DNA from: Betaproteobacteria bacterium
GTDB lineage: Bacteria; Pseudomonadota; Gammaproteobacteria; Burkholderiales; Usitatibacteraceae
Reading direction: 5' to 3'
Assembly (NCBI GenBank): GCA_025362135.1
Contig: JANYHZ010000020.1
Location: forward strand, 1 to 64,000
Length of the DNA: 64,000 nucleotides
The translations under genes were made by a program, and so were the position numbers. Positions 22,437 through 34,358 of the stretch are shown here, piece by piece. Within the stretch, counting starts at the first letter, position 1, and the number at the start of each line of letters is the position of its first letter. The notes below the pieces were generated by a model. That model had not been told where the DNA came from. It ran no database searches and worked only from the letters and a program-made list of their open reading frames with translations.

Positions 22437-24359
22437 TCAGGCAGACTTCTGTCCGGCGGCAACTCTGGATGCCGCGAAGCCGCGCTTCACGTGTACAAGT
22501 AGCAGCGAAATCGCGGCGGGCGTAACGCCCTGAATGCGCGCAGCTTGACCGACGGTTTCGGGCTTGTGCTGATTGAGTTTAAGTTGTACCTCTTTGGAGA
22601 GCCCCCGCACATTTAGATAGTCAATTTCGTGCGGCAACCGCGTTTCTTCATGTGCGCGGCTATCATCAATTTCAGCTTGCTGGCGGTCGATGTACCCTTT
22701 GTATTTGGCGGCGATTTCGACCTGCTCCGTGACGGCTGCGTCCAGCACTGGCACCTCTCCCACGCCCAACGACATCAAATCTTGGTGCGAGACATTCGGT
22801 CGTCGCAACAAATCAAACAGTGAGTATTCACGCTCCATTTCCTGGCCCAAGACTCTGGCGGCGTCCACGGGTGGCACCTTGGCAGGGTGCGCCCATGTCG
22901 CTTTCAATCTCGCCGTTTCGGTTTCGACAGCCTCACGTTTTTCACAGAACGTCTGCCAGCGTGCATCATCGACCAAACCAAGCTTTCGGCCGATTTCGGT
23001 CAGGCGAAAATCGGCGTTGTCCTCGCGCAATTGCAACCGATATTCCGCCCGACTGGTAAACATCCGGTACGGCTCGGCTACACCGCGCGTAATTAAATCG
23101 TCGACCAGCACGCCGATATACGCCTCGTCACGCCGCGGGCTCCAACCGGCCTGATCTTTGCTCAACAGTGCCGCGTTGATGCCCGCGAGCATGCCTTGCG
23201 CTGCGGCTTCTTCATAACCTGTCGTTCCGTTTATTTGCCCTGCGAAAAATAGGGCGGCGATGGCCTTTGTTTCGAGTGTCGCCTTCAATCCGCGTGGATC
23301 GAAATAGTCGTATTCGATGGCGTAGCCTGGACGGAGTATGTGCGCATTTTCGAGGCCCGGGATCGAGCGCACCAGGTTAAGTTGCACGTCGAACGGCAAC
23401 GAGGTCGAAATGCCGTTAGGGTAGACCTCGTTAGTGGTAAGTCCTTCCGGCTCAAGAAATATTTGGTGGCTCGCTTTGTCGGCAAAGCGATGAATCTTGT
23501 CTTCGATAGATGGGCAGTATCGCGGGCCGACACCTTCGATCACGCCGGTAAACATTGGTGAGCGGTCAAGGCCCGCGCGAATTGCGTCGTGGGTCTGTTC
23601 GTTGGTGTGTGTGATCCAGCAGCTAACCTGGCGCGGATGTATTTCGCGCCGACCCATATAAGAAAATACCGGCGTAGGCTGATCGCCCGCTTGTTCCGTG
23701 CACTTTGAAAAATCAATGCTGCGGCCATCGAGGCGCGGCGGAGTGCCCGTCTTGAGTCTGCCCACCGGAAGTTTCAGCTCACGCAAACGAGTGGAAAGCA
23801 TGAGCGACGGCGGATCACCCGCGCGACCGCCGGAATAATTTTGCATGCCGACATGAATCTTGCCGGCCAGAAAAGTACCTGCGGTCAATATCACCGTCTT
23901 GGCGTTAAAGCGAATGCCCACTTGCGTGATGGCTCCTGCCACACGAGGGCTGCCATTGCTTTCATCAATAATTAGGTCATCCACGGCCTGCTGAAAGAGC
24001 CATAAATTTGGTTGGTCTTCAAGGCGCGTCCGAATAGCAGCGCGGTAGAGCAAGCGATCAGCCTGCGCGCGCGTCGCGCGTACGGCTGGTCCTTTGCTCG
24101 CATTCAGCGTGCGAAACTGAATCCCAGCCTCGTCGGTGGCAAGCGCCATGGCACCGCCCATCGCGTCAACCTCTTTGACAAGATGGCCTTTGCCGATACC
24201 CCCGATAGATGGGTTGCAAGACATCTGTCCGAGTGTTTCGATAGCGTGCGTGAGCAACAGGGTCTTGCAACCTGATCGCGCGCTGGCAAGCGCCGCTTCC
24301 GTGCCCGCATGGCCGCCGCCGATCACGATTACATCGAATTTGCTTGGAAAATCCATCAA
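22437..24359 (-). CDS. mnmG: tRNA uridine-5-carboxymethylaminomethyl modification enzyme
   Basis: [23 protein letters not shown]...[23 protein letters not shown]. Confidence 0.97.
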   Translation of the reverse strand: MMDFPSKFDVIVIGGGHAGTEAALASARSGCKTLLLTHAIETLGQMSCNPSIGGIGKGHLVKEVDAMGGAMALATDEAGIQFRTLNASKGPAVRATRAQADRLLYRAAIRTRLEDQPNLWLFQQAVDDLIIDESNGSPRVAGAITQVGIRFNAKTVILTAGTFLAGKIHVGMQNYSGGRAGDPPSLMLSTRLRELKLPVGRLKTGTPPRLDGRSIDFSKCTEQAGDQPTPVFSYMGRREIHPRQVSCWITHTNEQTHDAIRAGLDRSPMFTGVIEGVGPRYCPSIEDKIHRFADKASHQIFLEPEGLTTNEVYPNGISTSLPFDVQLNLVRSIPGLENAHILRPGYAIEYDYFDPRGLKATLETKAIAALFFAGQINGTTGYEEAAAQGMLAGINAALLSKDQAGWSPRRDEAYIGVLVDDLITRGVAEPYRMFTSRAEYRLQLREDNADFRLTEIGRKLGLVDDARWQTFCEKREAVETETARLKATWAHPAKVPPVDAARVLGQEMEREYSLFDLLRRPNVSHQDLMSLGVGEVPVLDAAVTEQVEIAAKYKGYIDRQQAEIDDSRAHEETRLPHEIDYLNVRGLSKEVQLKLNQHKPETVGQAARIQGVTPAAISLLLVHVKRGFAASRVAAGQKSA

Positions 24360-24543
24360 GTGCGCTAAGTTAAGACATTCAAAAGCAGGAGGAGAATTTT
24401 ATGTCATCGCACAAAAAATGGCTATGGAAAATGCGGCGAGAACGAATGAGTTGGATATTTTGCCGGTAATGCCCACTCGCTAAAGTTGGTTGGTTCACAT
24501 GCGAAGGTTTGGCCGCGTCGCACTCGACATACTGTTCTTCGCG

Positions 24544-25926
24544 TTATTTACCAATGCAAAATCGACCAAAAATTTCACCCAATAAATCATCGGGCGTGAA
24601 TTCACCTGTAATGCTTGAAAGTGCACGTTGTGCCAAACGTAACTCCTCCGCGAAGAGTTCAAACTGGCCGCTTAGCGTCGAAGCTGCAATGACATGCTGT
24701 GTTGCTTCAGCCAACGCGCGAAGGTGCCGCTCCCTTGCCAGAAAAACCCCTTCTCCATCTGGATGCCAGCCAGCAACCGTAAGCAGCCACTGACGCAAAG
24801 CGTCTGTTCCATAGCCCGTCAACGCTGAAACATCGAATGTTTCGTGGTCGCCGATGGGCGCGCGCCGCGATGTTTCACGTGAAACACTGGGCGGGATACG
24901 CAGGTCAATTTTGTTGCGGACTAATGCAACCGGCAGATTGAATGGCAATCTACTGCGTATCCCAGACTCCTTGTCCCCTGCTATTTCCCCTGATTCGGTA
25001 ATCAGCAGTGCTGCCCCGGCTTTTTCTACCGCGGTCCACGTGCGTGCGATGCCTATTTTTTCCACTTCGTCTTCAGTGGACCGAAGTCCTGCGGTGTCGA
25101 TTAAATGGATTGGAAAGCCATCCAGATGAATTGTCGCCCGCACATGATCGCGGGTGGTACCTGCGACCGGCGTCACAATCGCTATCTCGTCTCCGGCGAG
25201 GCGATTGAGGAGGCTCGATTTTCCAACATTCGGACGACCAATCAACACTACAGTGAGGCCATCACGAAGAACCGCACCGCGCTTGGCTTTGCGGGTCAAA
25301 TCGGTCTGCAGGGCCCGTATCTCCTGGAGTTTCGCTAGTTGCGCGGCACGATTAGCCGAATCAATTTCCTCCTCGGGAAAATCGATGCAGGCCTCTACGT
25401 GCGCTCGCAAATCAGTTAATCGCCGGGTTAGCTCATGAACACACGCGGAAAACTCACCCGTCAAAGTGCGCGCGGCAGATTTTGCTGCCGCTTCAGAGTT
25501 TGCATCAATGATGTCGGCAACGCTCTCCGCTTGTGCTAGGTCGATTTTATTGTTCAAAAACGCCCGCTCGGTAAACTCTCCTGGTCGCGCAATCTCGCAG
25601 CCAAGCTCGAGACAGCGACGGAGCAATAATTGCATCACGGTCGGGCCGCCATGGCCCTGCAACTCGAGGACATCTTCGCCGGTATAGGAGTGTGGTGCCG
25701 GGAAATAGAGCGTAACCCCCTGGTCAATCACCACACCATCCGCATCGAGAAATGCTGCGAGAGTCGCGACGCGTGGCTTTAGTGTCTGGCGAATGAGCGG
25801 TTGCATCAGCGCAAGCAATCCGGCACCGGATATTCTGACCACACCTATGCCACCTCTACCAGGCGCGGTGGCAATTGCGGCAATCAGATTTCTCGGCGAG
25901 CGGGATGATGCGGCTAGCGGTGCCAT
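24544..25926 (-). CDS. mnmE: tRNA modification GTPase
   Basis: AIATAPGRGGIGVVRISG, GRPNVGKSSLLNRLAG, C-terminal FCIGK; start at MAPLAASS. Confidence 0.96.
   Translation of the reverse strand: MAPLAASSRSPRNLIAAIATAPGRGGIGVVRISGAGLLALMQPLIRQTLKPRVATLAAFLDADGVVIDQGVTLYFPAPHSYTGEDVLELQGHGGPTVMQLLLRRCLELGCEIARPGEFTERAFLNNKIDLAQAESVADIIDANSEAAAKSAARTLTGEFSACVHELTRRLTDLRAHVEACIDFPEEEIDSANRAAQLAKLQEIRALQTDLTRKAKRGAVLRDGLTVVLIGRPNVGKSSLLNRLAGDEIAIVTPVAGTTRDHVRATIHLDGFPIHLIDTAGLRSTEDEVEKIGIARTWTAVEKAGAALLITESGEIAGDKESGIRSRLPFNLPVALVRNKIDLRIPPSVSRETSRRAPIGDHETFDVSALTGYGTDALRQWLLTVAGWHPDGEGVFLARERHLRALAEATQHVIAASTLSGQFELFAEELRLAQRALSSITGEFTPDDLLGEIFGRFCIGK
24871..24886. promoter_or_regulatory. parS: parS (ParB binding site), perfect palindrome
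   Basis: TGTTTCACGTGAAACA, identical to the widely conserved chromosomal parS 16-mer; lies inside the mnmE coding sequence. Confidence 0.92.
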
Positions 25927-25930
25927 ACGT

Positions 25931-25946
25931 TGTTCCACGTGGAACG
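25931..25946. promoter_or_regulatory. parS: parS-like site, one mismatch
   Basis: TGTTCCACGTGGAACG, 15/16 to TGTTNCACGTGNAACA; 4 bp from the likely mnmE start codon. Confidence 0.8.
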
Positions 25947-26042
25947 ATCCATTAAGTACACCACGAAAGTACATAGCCAAAACGAAGGCGGCTGCTAACT
26001 AGATCGGTAACCGGTCTCCGATAGAGTGTCAAGCGACAACCT

Positions 26043-27761
26043 TTACTTTTTTGCTGTCACCTTGACTCTGTCAGGGCTGAATGTTTTGTTGATGTACCAC
26101 TGCTGGCCGATTCCCAAAATATTTTGCATTGTCCAGTAAAGAACTAGTCCTGCAGGAAAGAAGAAAAACATAACCGAGAAGACTAGCGGCAGAATCAACA
26201 TTACCTTCGCCTGCACAGGATCTGGTGGTGCGGGGTTAAGTTTCGTCTGAATGAACATCGAGACGCCCATAATAATTGGCAAAACATAGAATGGATCCGG
26301 GGTAGAAAGATCGGTTATCCAACCAATCCACGGCGCGTTACGCAGTTCAACCGCGCCAAGTAGCACCCAATACAGCGCGATAAAAAATGGGATTTGAATC
26401 ACGATTGGTAGGCAACCACCAAGCGGATTGACCTTTTCCGTCTTGTACAACTCCATCATCGCCTGATTCATCTTTGGCTTGTCGTCGCCATATCGCGCCT
26501 TCATCGCTTCGACTTTCGGTGCCATCGTTTTCATGTGCGCCATCGATTTTCCCGCCTTTTGATTCAGTGGGAAGAACACCAGTTTCAACAGGATGGTAAA
26601 TAGAATAATCGTCCAACCCCAGTTGCCAATGAGATTGTTGATGAACGAGAGCACTAAAAACATGGGACTGGCAAGAATTGTGAGCCAACCATAATCAACG
26701 ACAAGGTCAAGGCCCGGTGCCAGTTTCTTCAGCTTTTCCTGTTCTTGGGGGCCCACATAGAGGGGCATCGAGATACTACCTGTGTCACCGGCATTAACCA
26801 CGCCCACCGGAACGATTACCCCCGCAGAGTAGAGTTTGTCGGTCACTTTCTGGGTGAAAAATTCGCGCTTCATGCCGATCGATGGTAACCACGCGGAAAC
26901 AAAATAGTGCTGAACCATCGCAACCCAACCGTCAGTCGACTCTTTAACAATGTCTTGCTTGTTCTTGTCGATATCCGAAAAGCTCACTTTTTGGTACTTC
27001 TTCAAGTCGGTATAAACCGCCGGGCCCGTAAACGTCACCACGCCAGTAAAGGGGTTGTTGCCTGTGCTCTCACCCTCAGGTGGATTGCCATCACGCAGAA
27101 ACTGAAAATACGCCTTAGGTGAGATGGAGGCCCCGCTTTCATTTTTGATGTCGTAGCGGAGATCAATCACATAACTGTCGCGTGTAAAGCGATAGGTTTT
27201 GGTCACTGTGACACCCACAGCGTCATTGTTGGCTAGTGTGACCTCCAGCTTATCTTCGGTGCCAAGATCAAACTTATCGCGGTTTGTGGTCCACAGCGCC
27301 GTGTGGTTCGGCAAACTTTGCCCCAGCAAACCTGACTGGGCCACGAAGTATGCGCCCGCTTTGTCCTGCATAATCTTGAAGGGGTGACCCGTGTCGACAT
27401 GTGACGCATGCTTTAACAAAGTTACCGTGCGGATATCACCGCCTTGTGTGTCTAACTCGACCACAAAAAAATCTGTTTTAACAAGTACTCGTTTTGCCGT
27501 TTTGGGTGCGCTTAATGCTGGCGCTGTGCCGCCGGACGTTTCGGTTGACGATAAAGGCACCCCATTCCCCGGTGAAACCGCTGCGCCTGACCCGATCGCA
27601 AGACTCTTGTCCGTCACACCAATTTGTGCTGGTGAGGCAGTCTGCGCTTGCGCTACTGGCGCAGGAAGAGATGGGGGCCGCGTGTGCTTGTTCCACGCCT
27701 CCCAAAGCATCAAGCCTGAAAAAGTAAAAACGATCAGCGCAATAAGACGTTGCGTATCCAT
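26043..27761 (-). CDS. yidC: Membrane protein insertase YidC
   Basis: MDTQRLIALIVFTFSGLMLWEAWNKH; NQKAGKSMAHMKTMAPKVEAMKARYG. Confidence 0.97.
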   Translation of the reverse strand: MDTQRLIALIVFTFSGLMLWEAWNKHTRPPSLPAPVAQAQTASPAQIGVTDKSLAIGSGAAVSPGNGVPLSSTETSGGTAPALSAPKTAKRVLVKTDFFVVELDTQGGDIRTVTLLKHASHVDTGHPFKIMQDKAGAYFVAQSGLLGQSLPNHTALWTTNRDKFDLGTEDKLEVTLANNDAVGVTVTKTYRFTRDSYVIDLRYDIKNESGASISPKAYFQFLRDGNPPEGESTGNNPFTGVVTFTGPAVYTDLKKYQKVSFSDIDKNKQDIVKESTDGWVAMVQHYFVSAWLPSIGMKREFFTQKVTDKLYSAGVIVPVGVVNAGDTGSISMPLYVGPQEQEKLKKLAPGLDLVVDYGWLTILASPMFLVLSFINNLIGNWGWTIILFTILLKLVFFPLNQKAGKSMAHMKTMAPKVEAMKARYGDDKPKMNQAMMELYKTEKVNPLGGCLPIVIQIPFFIALYWVLLGAVELRNAPWIGWITDLSTPDPFYVLPIIMGVSMFIQTKLNPAPPDPVQAKVMLILPLVFSVMFFFFPAGLVLYWTMQNILGIGQQWYINKTFSPDRVKVTAKK

Positions 27762-27816
27762 AAGCTCGCAGTAAAAAAGTGGGGGAATTAACGGGAACGA
27801 CTATTTTCAATTCTGG

Positions 27817-28059
27817 CTACGGAATGGGATCATATCCACCAACACACCAAGGATGGCAGCGTAGCAAACGGCGCGATGTAAGGTAGCTCCCTTTCATCGC
27901 GCCGTGTATGGTTAATGCATCAATTGCATAGTGCGAACACGTGGGGGAAAACCTGCATTGCGTACCAAAATGCGAACTGAACGCATATTGGTACATCCGC
28001 AAAAAAAACAACAAAATGCGCGCAACAACGGATATTTTAAGGGTCGTATGCATCGGCAT
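27817..28059 (-). CDS. yidD: Membrane insertion efficiency factor YidD
   Basis: CRFSPTCSHYAIDALTIHGAMKGSYLTSRRLLRCHPWCVGGYDPIP. Confidence 0.95.
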   Translation of the reverse strand: MPMHTTLKISVVARILLFFLRMYQYAFSSHFGTQCRFSPTCSHYAIDALTIHGAMKGSYLTSRRLLRCHPWCVGGYDPIP

Positions 28060-28070
28060 GGAGACCGTAT

Positions 28071-28532
28071 CTAGGCGACCACACCGAAGCGGCGAGAAAC
28101 CTCGCTCAGCAGCTGCGCCAATGTCTTCCGCAACTGCTGCCGCTGTTTGCGAATCCTGCGTTCGCCAGGCTGTCGCGTGGCCGGGCTACGCAACGTCACC
28201 AATAAGTCGACCGGCAACGCGCGCACCGCGTTCTGGCGAAACTCTTCACGAACTGCGCGCTTAACCAGATTGCGATCCACTGCGAATTTCAGAATGCGTT
28301 TTGGTACCGAGATCGCAATGCGACCATGACCAAACCGGTTTCCATCAAGTTTGATGACGAACTCTTGGCGGCTAAAACGTGCGCCATCATTCAGCAAGGC
28401 AATGACCTCATGCTTGACCAAGCGGTGTTGGCGGCGGAAAGTTCTGCGTGTGCCAGAATATACTCTTTCAGCCAAAACAAGACCTGCAACTGGCGTCGGC
28501 TTGGGCGGCACTATGCCCGGGAGCGGTTGCAA
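28071..28532 (-). CDS. rnpA: Ribonuclease P protein component
   Basis: FRRQHRLVKHEVIALLNDGARFSRQEFVIKL...RILKFAVDRNLVKRAVREEFR; between yidD and rpmH. N-terminal start uncertain. Confidence 0.93.
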   Translation of the reverse strand: MQPLPGIVPPKPTPVAGLVLAERVYSGTRRTFRRQHRLVKHEVIALLNDGARFSRQEFVIKLDGNRFGHGRIAISVPKRILKFAVDRNLVKRAVREEFRQNAVRALPVDLLVTLRSPATRQPGERRIRKQRQQLRKTLAQLLSEVSRRFGVVA

Positions 28533-28544
28533 CTTGCTCGTAAC

Positions 28545-28679
28545 TTAGACGGCGATGCGAGCGCGGCCTTTGGCGCGGCGGGCATTAATCACGCCGCGGC
28601 CACCGACCGTTTTCATGCGAACCCTAAATCCGTGTGTTTTCTTGCGGCGTGCGACGGAAGGCTGGTAAGTACGTTTCAT
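28545..28679 (-). CDS. rpmH: 50S ribosomal protein L34
   Basis: Read directly (absent from ORF track): [44 protein letters not shown]. Confidence 0.97.
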   Translation of the reverse strand: MKRTYQPSVARRKKTHGFRVRMKTVGGRGVINARRAKGRARIAV

Positions 28680-29085
28680 GGTAACTCTCTACTCATTGAT
28701 GCTGGCGGGAAATTTAGGCTTTGCTACCCCTTACATGGATTAGCGGGCAGAACTCGGCATTATCGCGTTTTTTAATGTCCCCAGTCAAGGCGCTGAATGT
28801 TCAGCTTCGGTTTCCCTGTCCTCTGTCGGCCGGGCTCTTTTCTTCCTGGTTTCGTGCGGGTAACTTATCCAACGGCCCGCCAAACTATCGAGGTAAATTC
28901 CACCGGGATTGTGGATAAGTAGCCTTGAAAAGCGTAAAATTCTCTTGGTGCGGCTGCCTGCGCCTTTGCCGCAGTTAATGTTTTGCACCCCCTAAAATTC
29001 CCATTCTTATTGTACTCACCGCATTGTCCTGCGCCCGATTTCCACTCACTCCGCTCTCTCCAATTTCCAATTGCCTGCTCCGTCC
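28680..29085. other. oriC: Candidate oriC region (rpmH-dnaA intergenic)
   Basis: Divergent rpmH/dnaA junction with a perfect DnaA box TGTGGATAA at 28910-28918 and a weaker TTATCCAAC at 28865-28873. Confidence 0.6.
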
Positions 29086-30492
29086 ATGCACCCGTTTTGG
29101 CTTTCCTGCGTCGAAGACTTCAAGAGGGAGCTTTCTCAACACCAATTCACCACTTGGATCAAACCACTTAGTTTCCTTCAGGATGGAGACAATTTTACGC
29201 TTCTTGCGCCAAATCGCTTCGTGCTGCAGTGGGCCAAAGATCGGATACTTGCCCGCGTTGAACAGGCTGGCGAGAAGTATTTCGCGCGGCCTTGCTCCAT
29301 CGAGCTGGCGCTGCTGGAAGGACCGGCTCTCAGCGAGCCTACATCGGATGAGCGCGAAGTTGTATCCCGTGCGCATGGCGCGCTAACCAATCCGCTGGCT
29401 GCGTATGCCGCCTCTGCTGAGGGCGCAGGAACCTTAGTGTCTGCCACATCGGTGGCGAGTGTTCGTCCTGTGGGACATCGCATCAACCCCTCCTTTACCT
29501 TTGCCAGTTTTATCGGGGGTAAGGCTAACCAGTTGGCGCGCGCCGCTGCGTTTCAGGTTGGACAAAACCCTGGCCAAGCCTACAACCCCTTGTTTGTCTA
29601 TGGCGCGACAGGTCTGGGCAAAACGCATTTAGTACAAGCGATCGGGAACCTGTTGCTTGAACACAGCCCGAAAGCAAATATTCGATATATCCACGCCGAA
29701 CGCTTCGTTACTGATGTTGTACAAGCGTATCAACACAAAGCGTTTGATGCCTTTAAGCGCTCGTATCACACGCTCGATCTGCTGCTAATAGATGATATCC
29801 AGTTTTTCGGCGGCAAATCGCGAACACAGGAAGAGTTTTTCTACGCTTTCAATGCCCTGATTGAGGGCGGCAAACAAGTCGTTATAACAAGTGATCGCTT
29901 CCCAAAAGAAATTGCAAATATAGATGATCGTTTAATTTCCCGCTTTGGTTGGGGCCTAACAGTTTCTGTAGAACCCCCGGAACTGGAAATGCGTGTCGCC
30001 ATCCTCATCAAGAAAGCGGAGAGCGAAGGAATTCCACTGGATGAGGAAGTCGCCTTTTTCATCGCTAAGCACATTCGCTCAAATGTTCGCGAACTCGAAG
30101 GCGGTTTGAAACGGGTGCTCGCATATACCCGATTTAATAACGTACCCATTTCGATAGGCGCGGCCAAAGAGGCCCTAAAAGATCTTCTTGCGGTGCTGAA
30201 CCGTCAGATTTCCATCGACAACATTCAGAAAACGGTCGCTGACTACTACAAAATAAAAGTATCCGAAATGTATTCAAAAAAGCGCGTGCGATCTCTGGCT
30301 CGTCCGAGGCAGGTCGCAATGGCACTTGCAAAGGAGTTGACTCCAATGTCCCTACCGGAAATTGGCGAGGCTTTTGGGGGACGCGACCATACCACCGTAC
30401 TGCACGCCTGCCGGAAAGTGCGTGAACTAGTGGAGGCCGATCAGGTGATTGCGCGGGATCATTCCCTGCTTATGCGGATTCTTCGCGGTTAG
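29086..30492 (+). CDS. dnaA: Chromosomal replication initiator protein DnaA
   Basis: FVYGATGLGKTHLVQAIGN, LLIDDIQFFGGK, FGGRDHTTVLHACRKV; start chosen at MHPFWLSC. Confidence 0.97.
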   Translation: MHPFWLSCVEDFKRELSQHQFTTWIKPLSFLQDGDNFTLLAPNRFVLQWAKDRILARVEQAGEKYFARPCSIELALLEGPALSEPTSDEREVVSRAHGALTNPLAAYAASAEGAGTLVSATSVASVRPVGHRINPSFTFASFIGGKANQLARAAAFQVGQNPGQAYNPLFVYGATGLGKTHLVQAIGNLLLEHSPKANIRYIHAERFVTDVVQAYQHKAFDAFKRSYHTLDLLLIDDIQFFGGKSRTQEEFFYAFNALIEGGKQVVITSDRFPKEIANIDDRLISRFGWGLTVSVEPPELEMRVAILIKKAESEGIPLDEEVAFFIAKHIRSNVRELEGGLKRVLAYTRFNNVPISIGAAKEALKDLLAVLNRQISIDNIQKTVADYYKIKVSEMYSKKRVRSLARPRQVAMALAKELTPMSLPEIGEAFGGRDHTTVLHACRKVRELVEADQVIARDHSLLMRILRG

Positions 30493-30553
30493 TGATAATT
30501 AAATAAAGTATGAATAACTGGTGGTGAGTTCTAGATATAACGGTGGGATGAAA

Positions 30554-30562
30554 TGTGGATAA
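30554..30562 (-). promoter_or_regulatory. DnaA box in the dnaA-dnaN intergenic region
   Basis: TGTGGATAA (reverse complement TTATCCACA), perfect. Confidence 0.75.
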
Positions 30563-30736
30563 ATACTCAGGGAACTTCTTGCATAGCACATTTGTGCTTT
30601 TACCCACACTTCCTCACAGCTAGTCTCTCGTTTATGCTTGGTGTTCACAGTAGGTTAAGTACTTGAATTAATAAACAATAAAGAAGTTTTACGAGAAAAC
30701 CAACGTCCTTATCTATTACTACTAGGTTTAAATATC

Positions 30737-31846
30737 ATGTTTACCATAAAAGCTAAGAACAGCACCTTGTTAGGGCCACTCCAATTTGTTACTGGCATAG
30801 TTGAGCGCCGTCACACACTACCCATTCTTTCAAACGTGCTTGTTGAAGTAACCGATCACAACGTCAATTTTTTGGCGACAGACTTGGAAGTGCAGATAAC
30901 GGCAACAGCAAAGCTGGAGGTTGCCCACAAACTTGGAAGCATGACGGTGGGAGCGAAGAAGTTGCAGGACATCCTTCGTGCCCTCCCGCCGGACGCAGAT
31001 ACAGCGTTGGAAATCAAAGAAAGCAGGCTGACGGTAAAAGCGGGCAAGAGCCGATTTGTGTTACAGACTTTAGCCGCGTCCGATTTCCCAAAGATAACCG
31101 AGGCCAAAGACGCAGCAACAGAGTTTAATATCCCGCAGAAGGCATTCAAACGGGTATTGGGTCTGGTGCAGTTTGCCATGGCCGTGCAGGACATCCGTTA
31201 TTATCTGAATGGAGTCTTGCTATCCACAGACGGCAATACCTTGCGCTTGGTCGCAACGGATGGACATCGACTGTCCATGGCGAGTTACAAGTTGCCGGAA
31301 AACGTTGGCAGGATAGAAGCCATACTCCCAAGGAAAACAGTACTCGAGTTAATAAAGTTGCTCGACGAAAGCGACGATCCTATTCACTTGAAGTTGCACC
31401 AGAATCAGGTGAAATTTACATTCGCCGGCATTGAAATAGTAAGCAAGATAGTTGAAGGCAAGTTTCCTGATTACACCAAGGTAATTCCCAATGGTTATAC
31501 GAACCATCTGACACTTAATCGCGTTGATTTGTTGGGTGCCCTGCAACGCGCATCAATTTTGTCGAACGACAAGATTCGCGGGGTGAGGTTGGTATTCACC
31601 AAAGACTCGCTATCGATCATCTGCAGCAACAATGAAAACGAAGAAGCGGAGGAAAATCTACCAATTGAATATGACAAAGAAGCAATGGATATTGCTTTCA
31701 ATATTGCATACTTGTTGGATGTATTGAATCACCTTCACAACGAAAATGTCTTGGTGTCTTTAGGCGATGCAAACATGTCCAGCGCACTGATTACACAGCC
31801 AGGTGCAGATGACTTCAAATATGTTGTGATGCCGATGCGAATTTAA
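30737..31846 (+). CDS. dnaN: DNA polymerase III beta sliding clamp
   Basis: Classic DnaN sequence, C-terminal KYVVMPMRI; follows dnaA. Confidence 0.97.
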   Translation: MFTIKAKNSTLLGPLQFVTGIVERRHTLPILSNVLVEVTDHNVNFLATDLEVQITATAKLEVAHKLGSMTVGAKKLQDILRALPPDADTALEIKESRLTVKAGKSRFVLQTLAASDFPKITEAKDAATEFNIPQKAFKRVLGLVQFAMAVQDIRYYLNGVLLSTDGNTLRLVATDGHRLSMASYKLPENVGRIEAILPRKTVLELIKLLDESDDPIHLKLHQNQVKFTFAGIEIVSKIVEGKFPDYTKVIPNGYTNHLTLNRVDLLGALQRASILSNDKIRGVRLVFTKDSLSIICSNNENEEAEENLPIEYDKEAMDIAFNIAYLLDVLNHLHNENVLVSLGDANMSSALITQPGADDFKYVVMPMRI

Positions 31847-31918
31847 AGGCCGGCCGAACAAAGGGCCAGCCAAAATCTGCGCAAAATAGATCAACCAAAA
31901 CTTAGCAACAGGAACTAA

Positions 31919-34333
<2,415 letters not shown>

Positions 34334-34358
34334 CGCTTTTCTTTCGCAGGCGCTGGCG

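Noticed and set aside
22489-22504. CTTCACGTGTACAAG as a third parS
   Set aside because: Shares only the CACGTG core and lacks the flanking palindrome.
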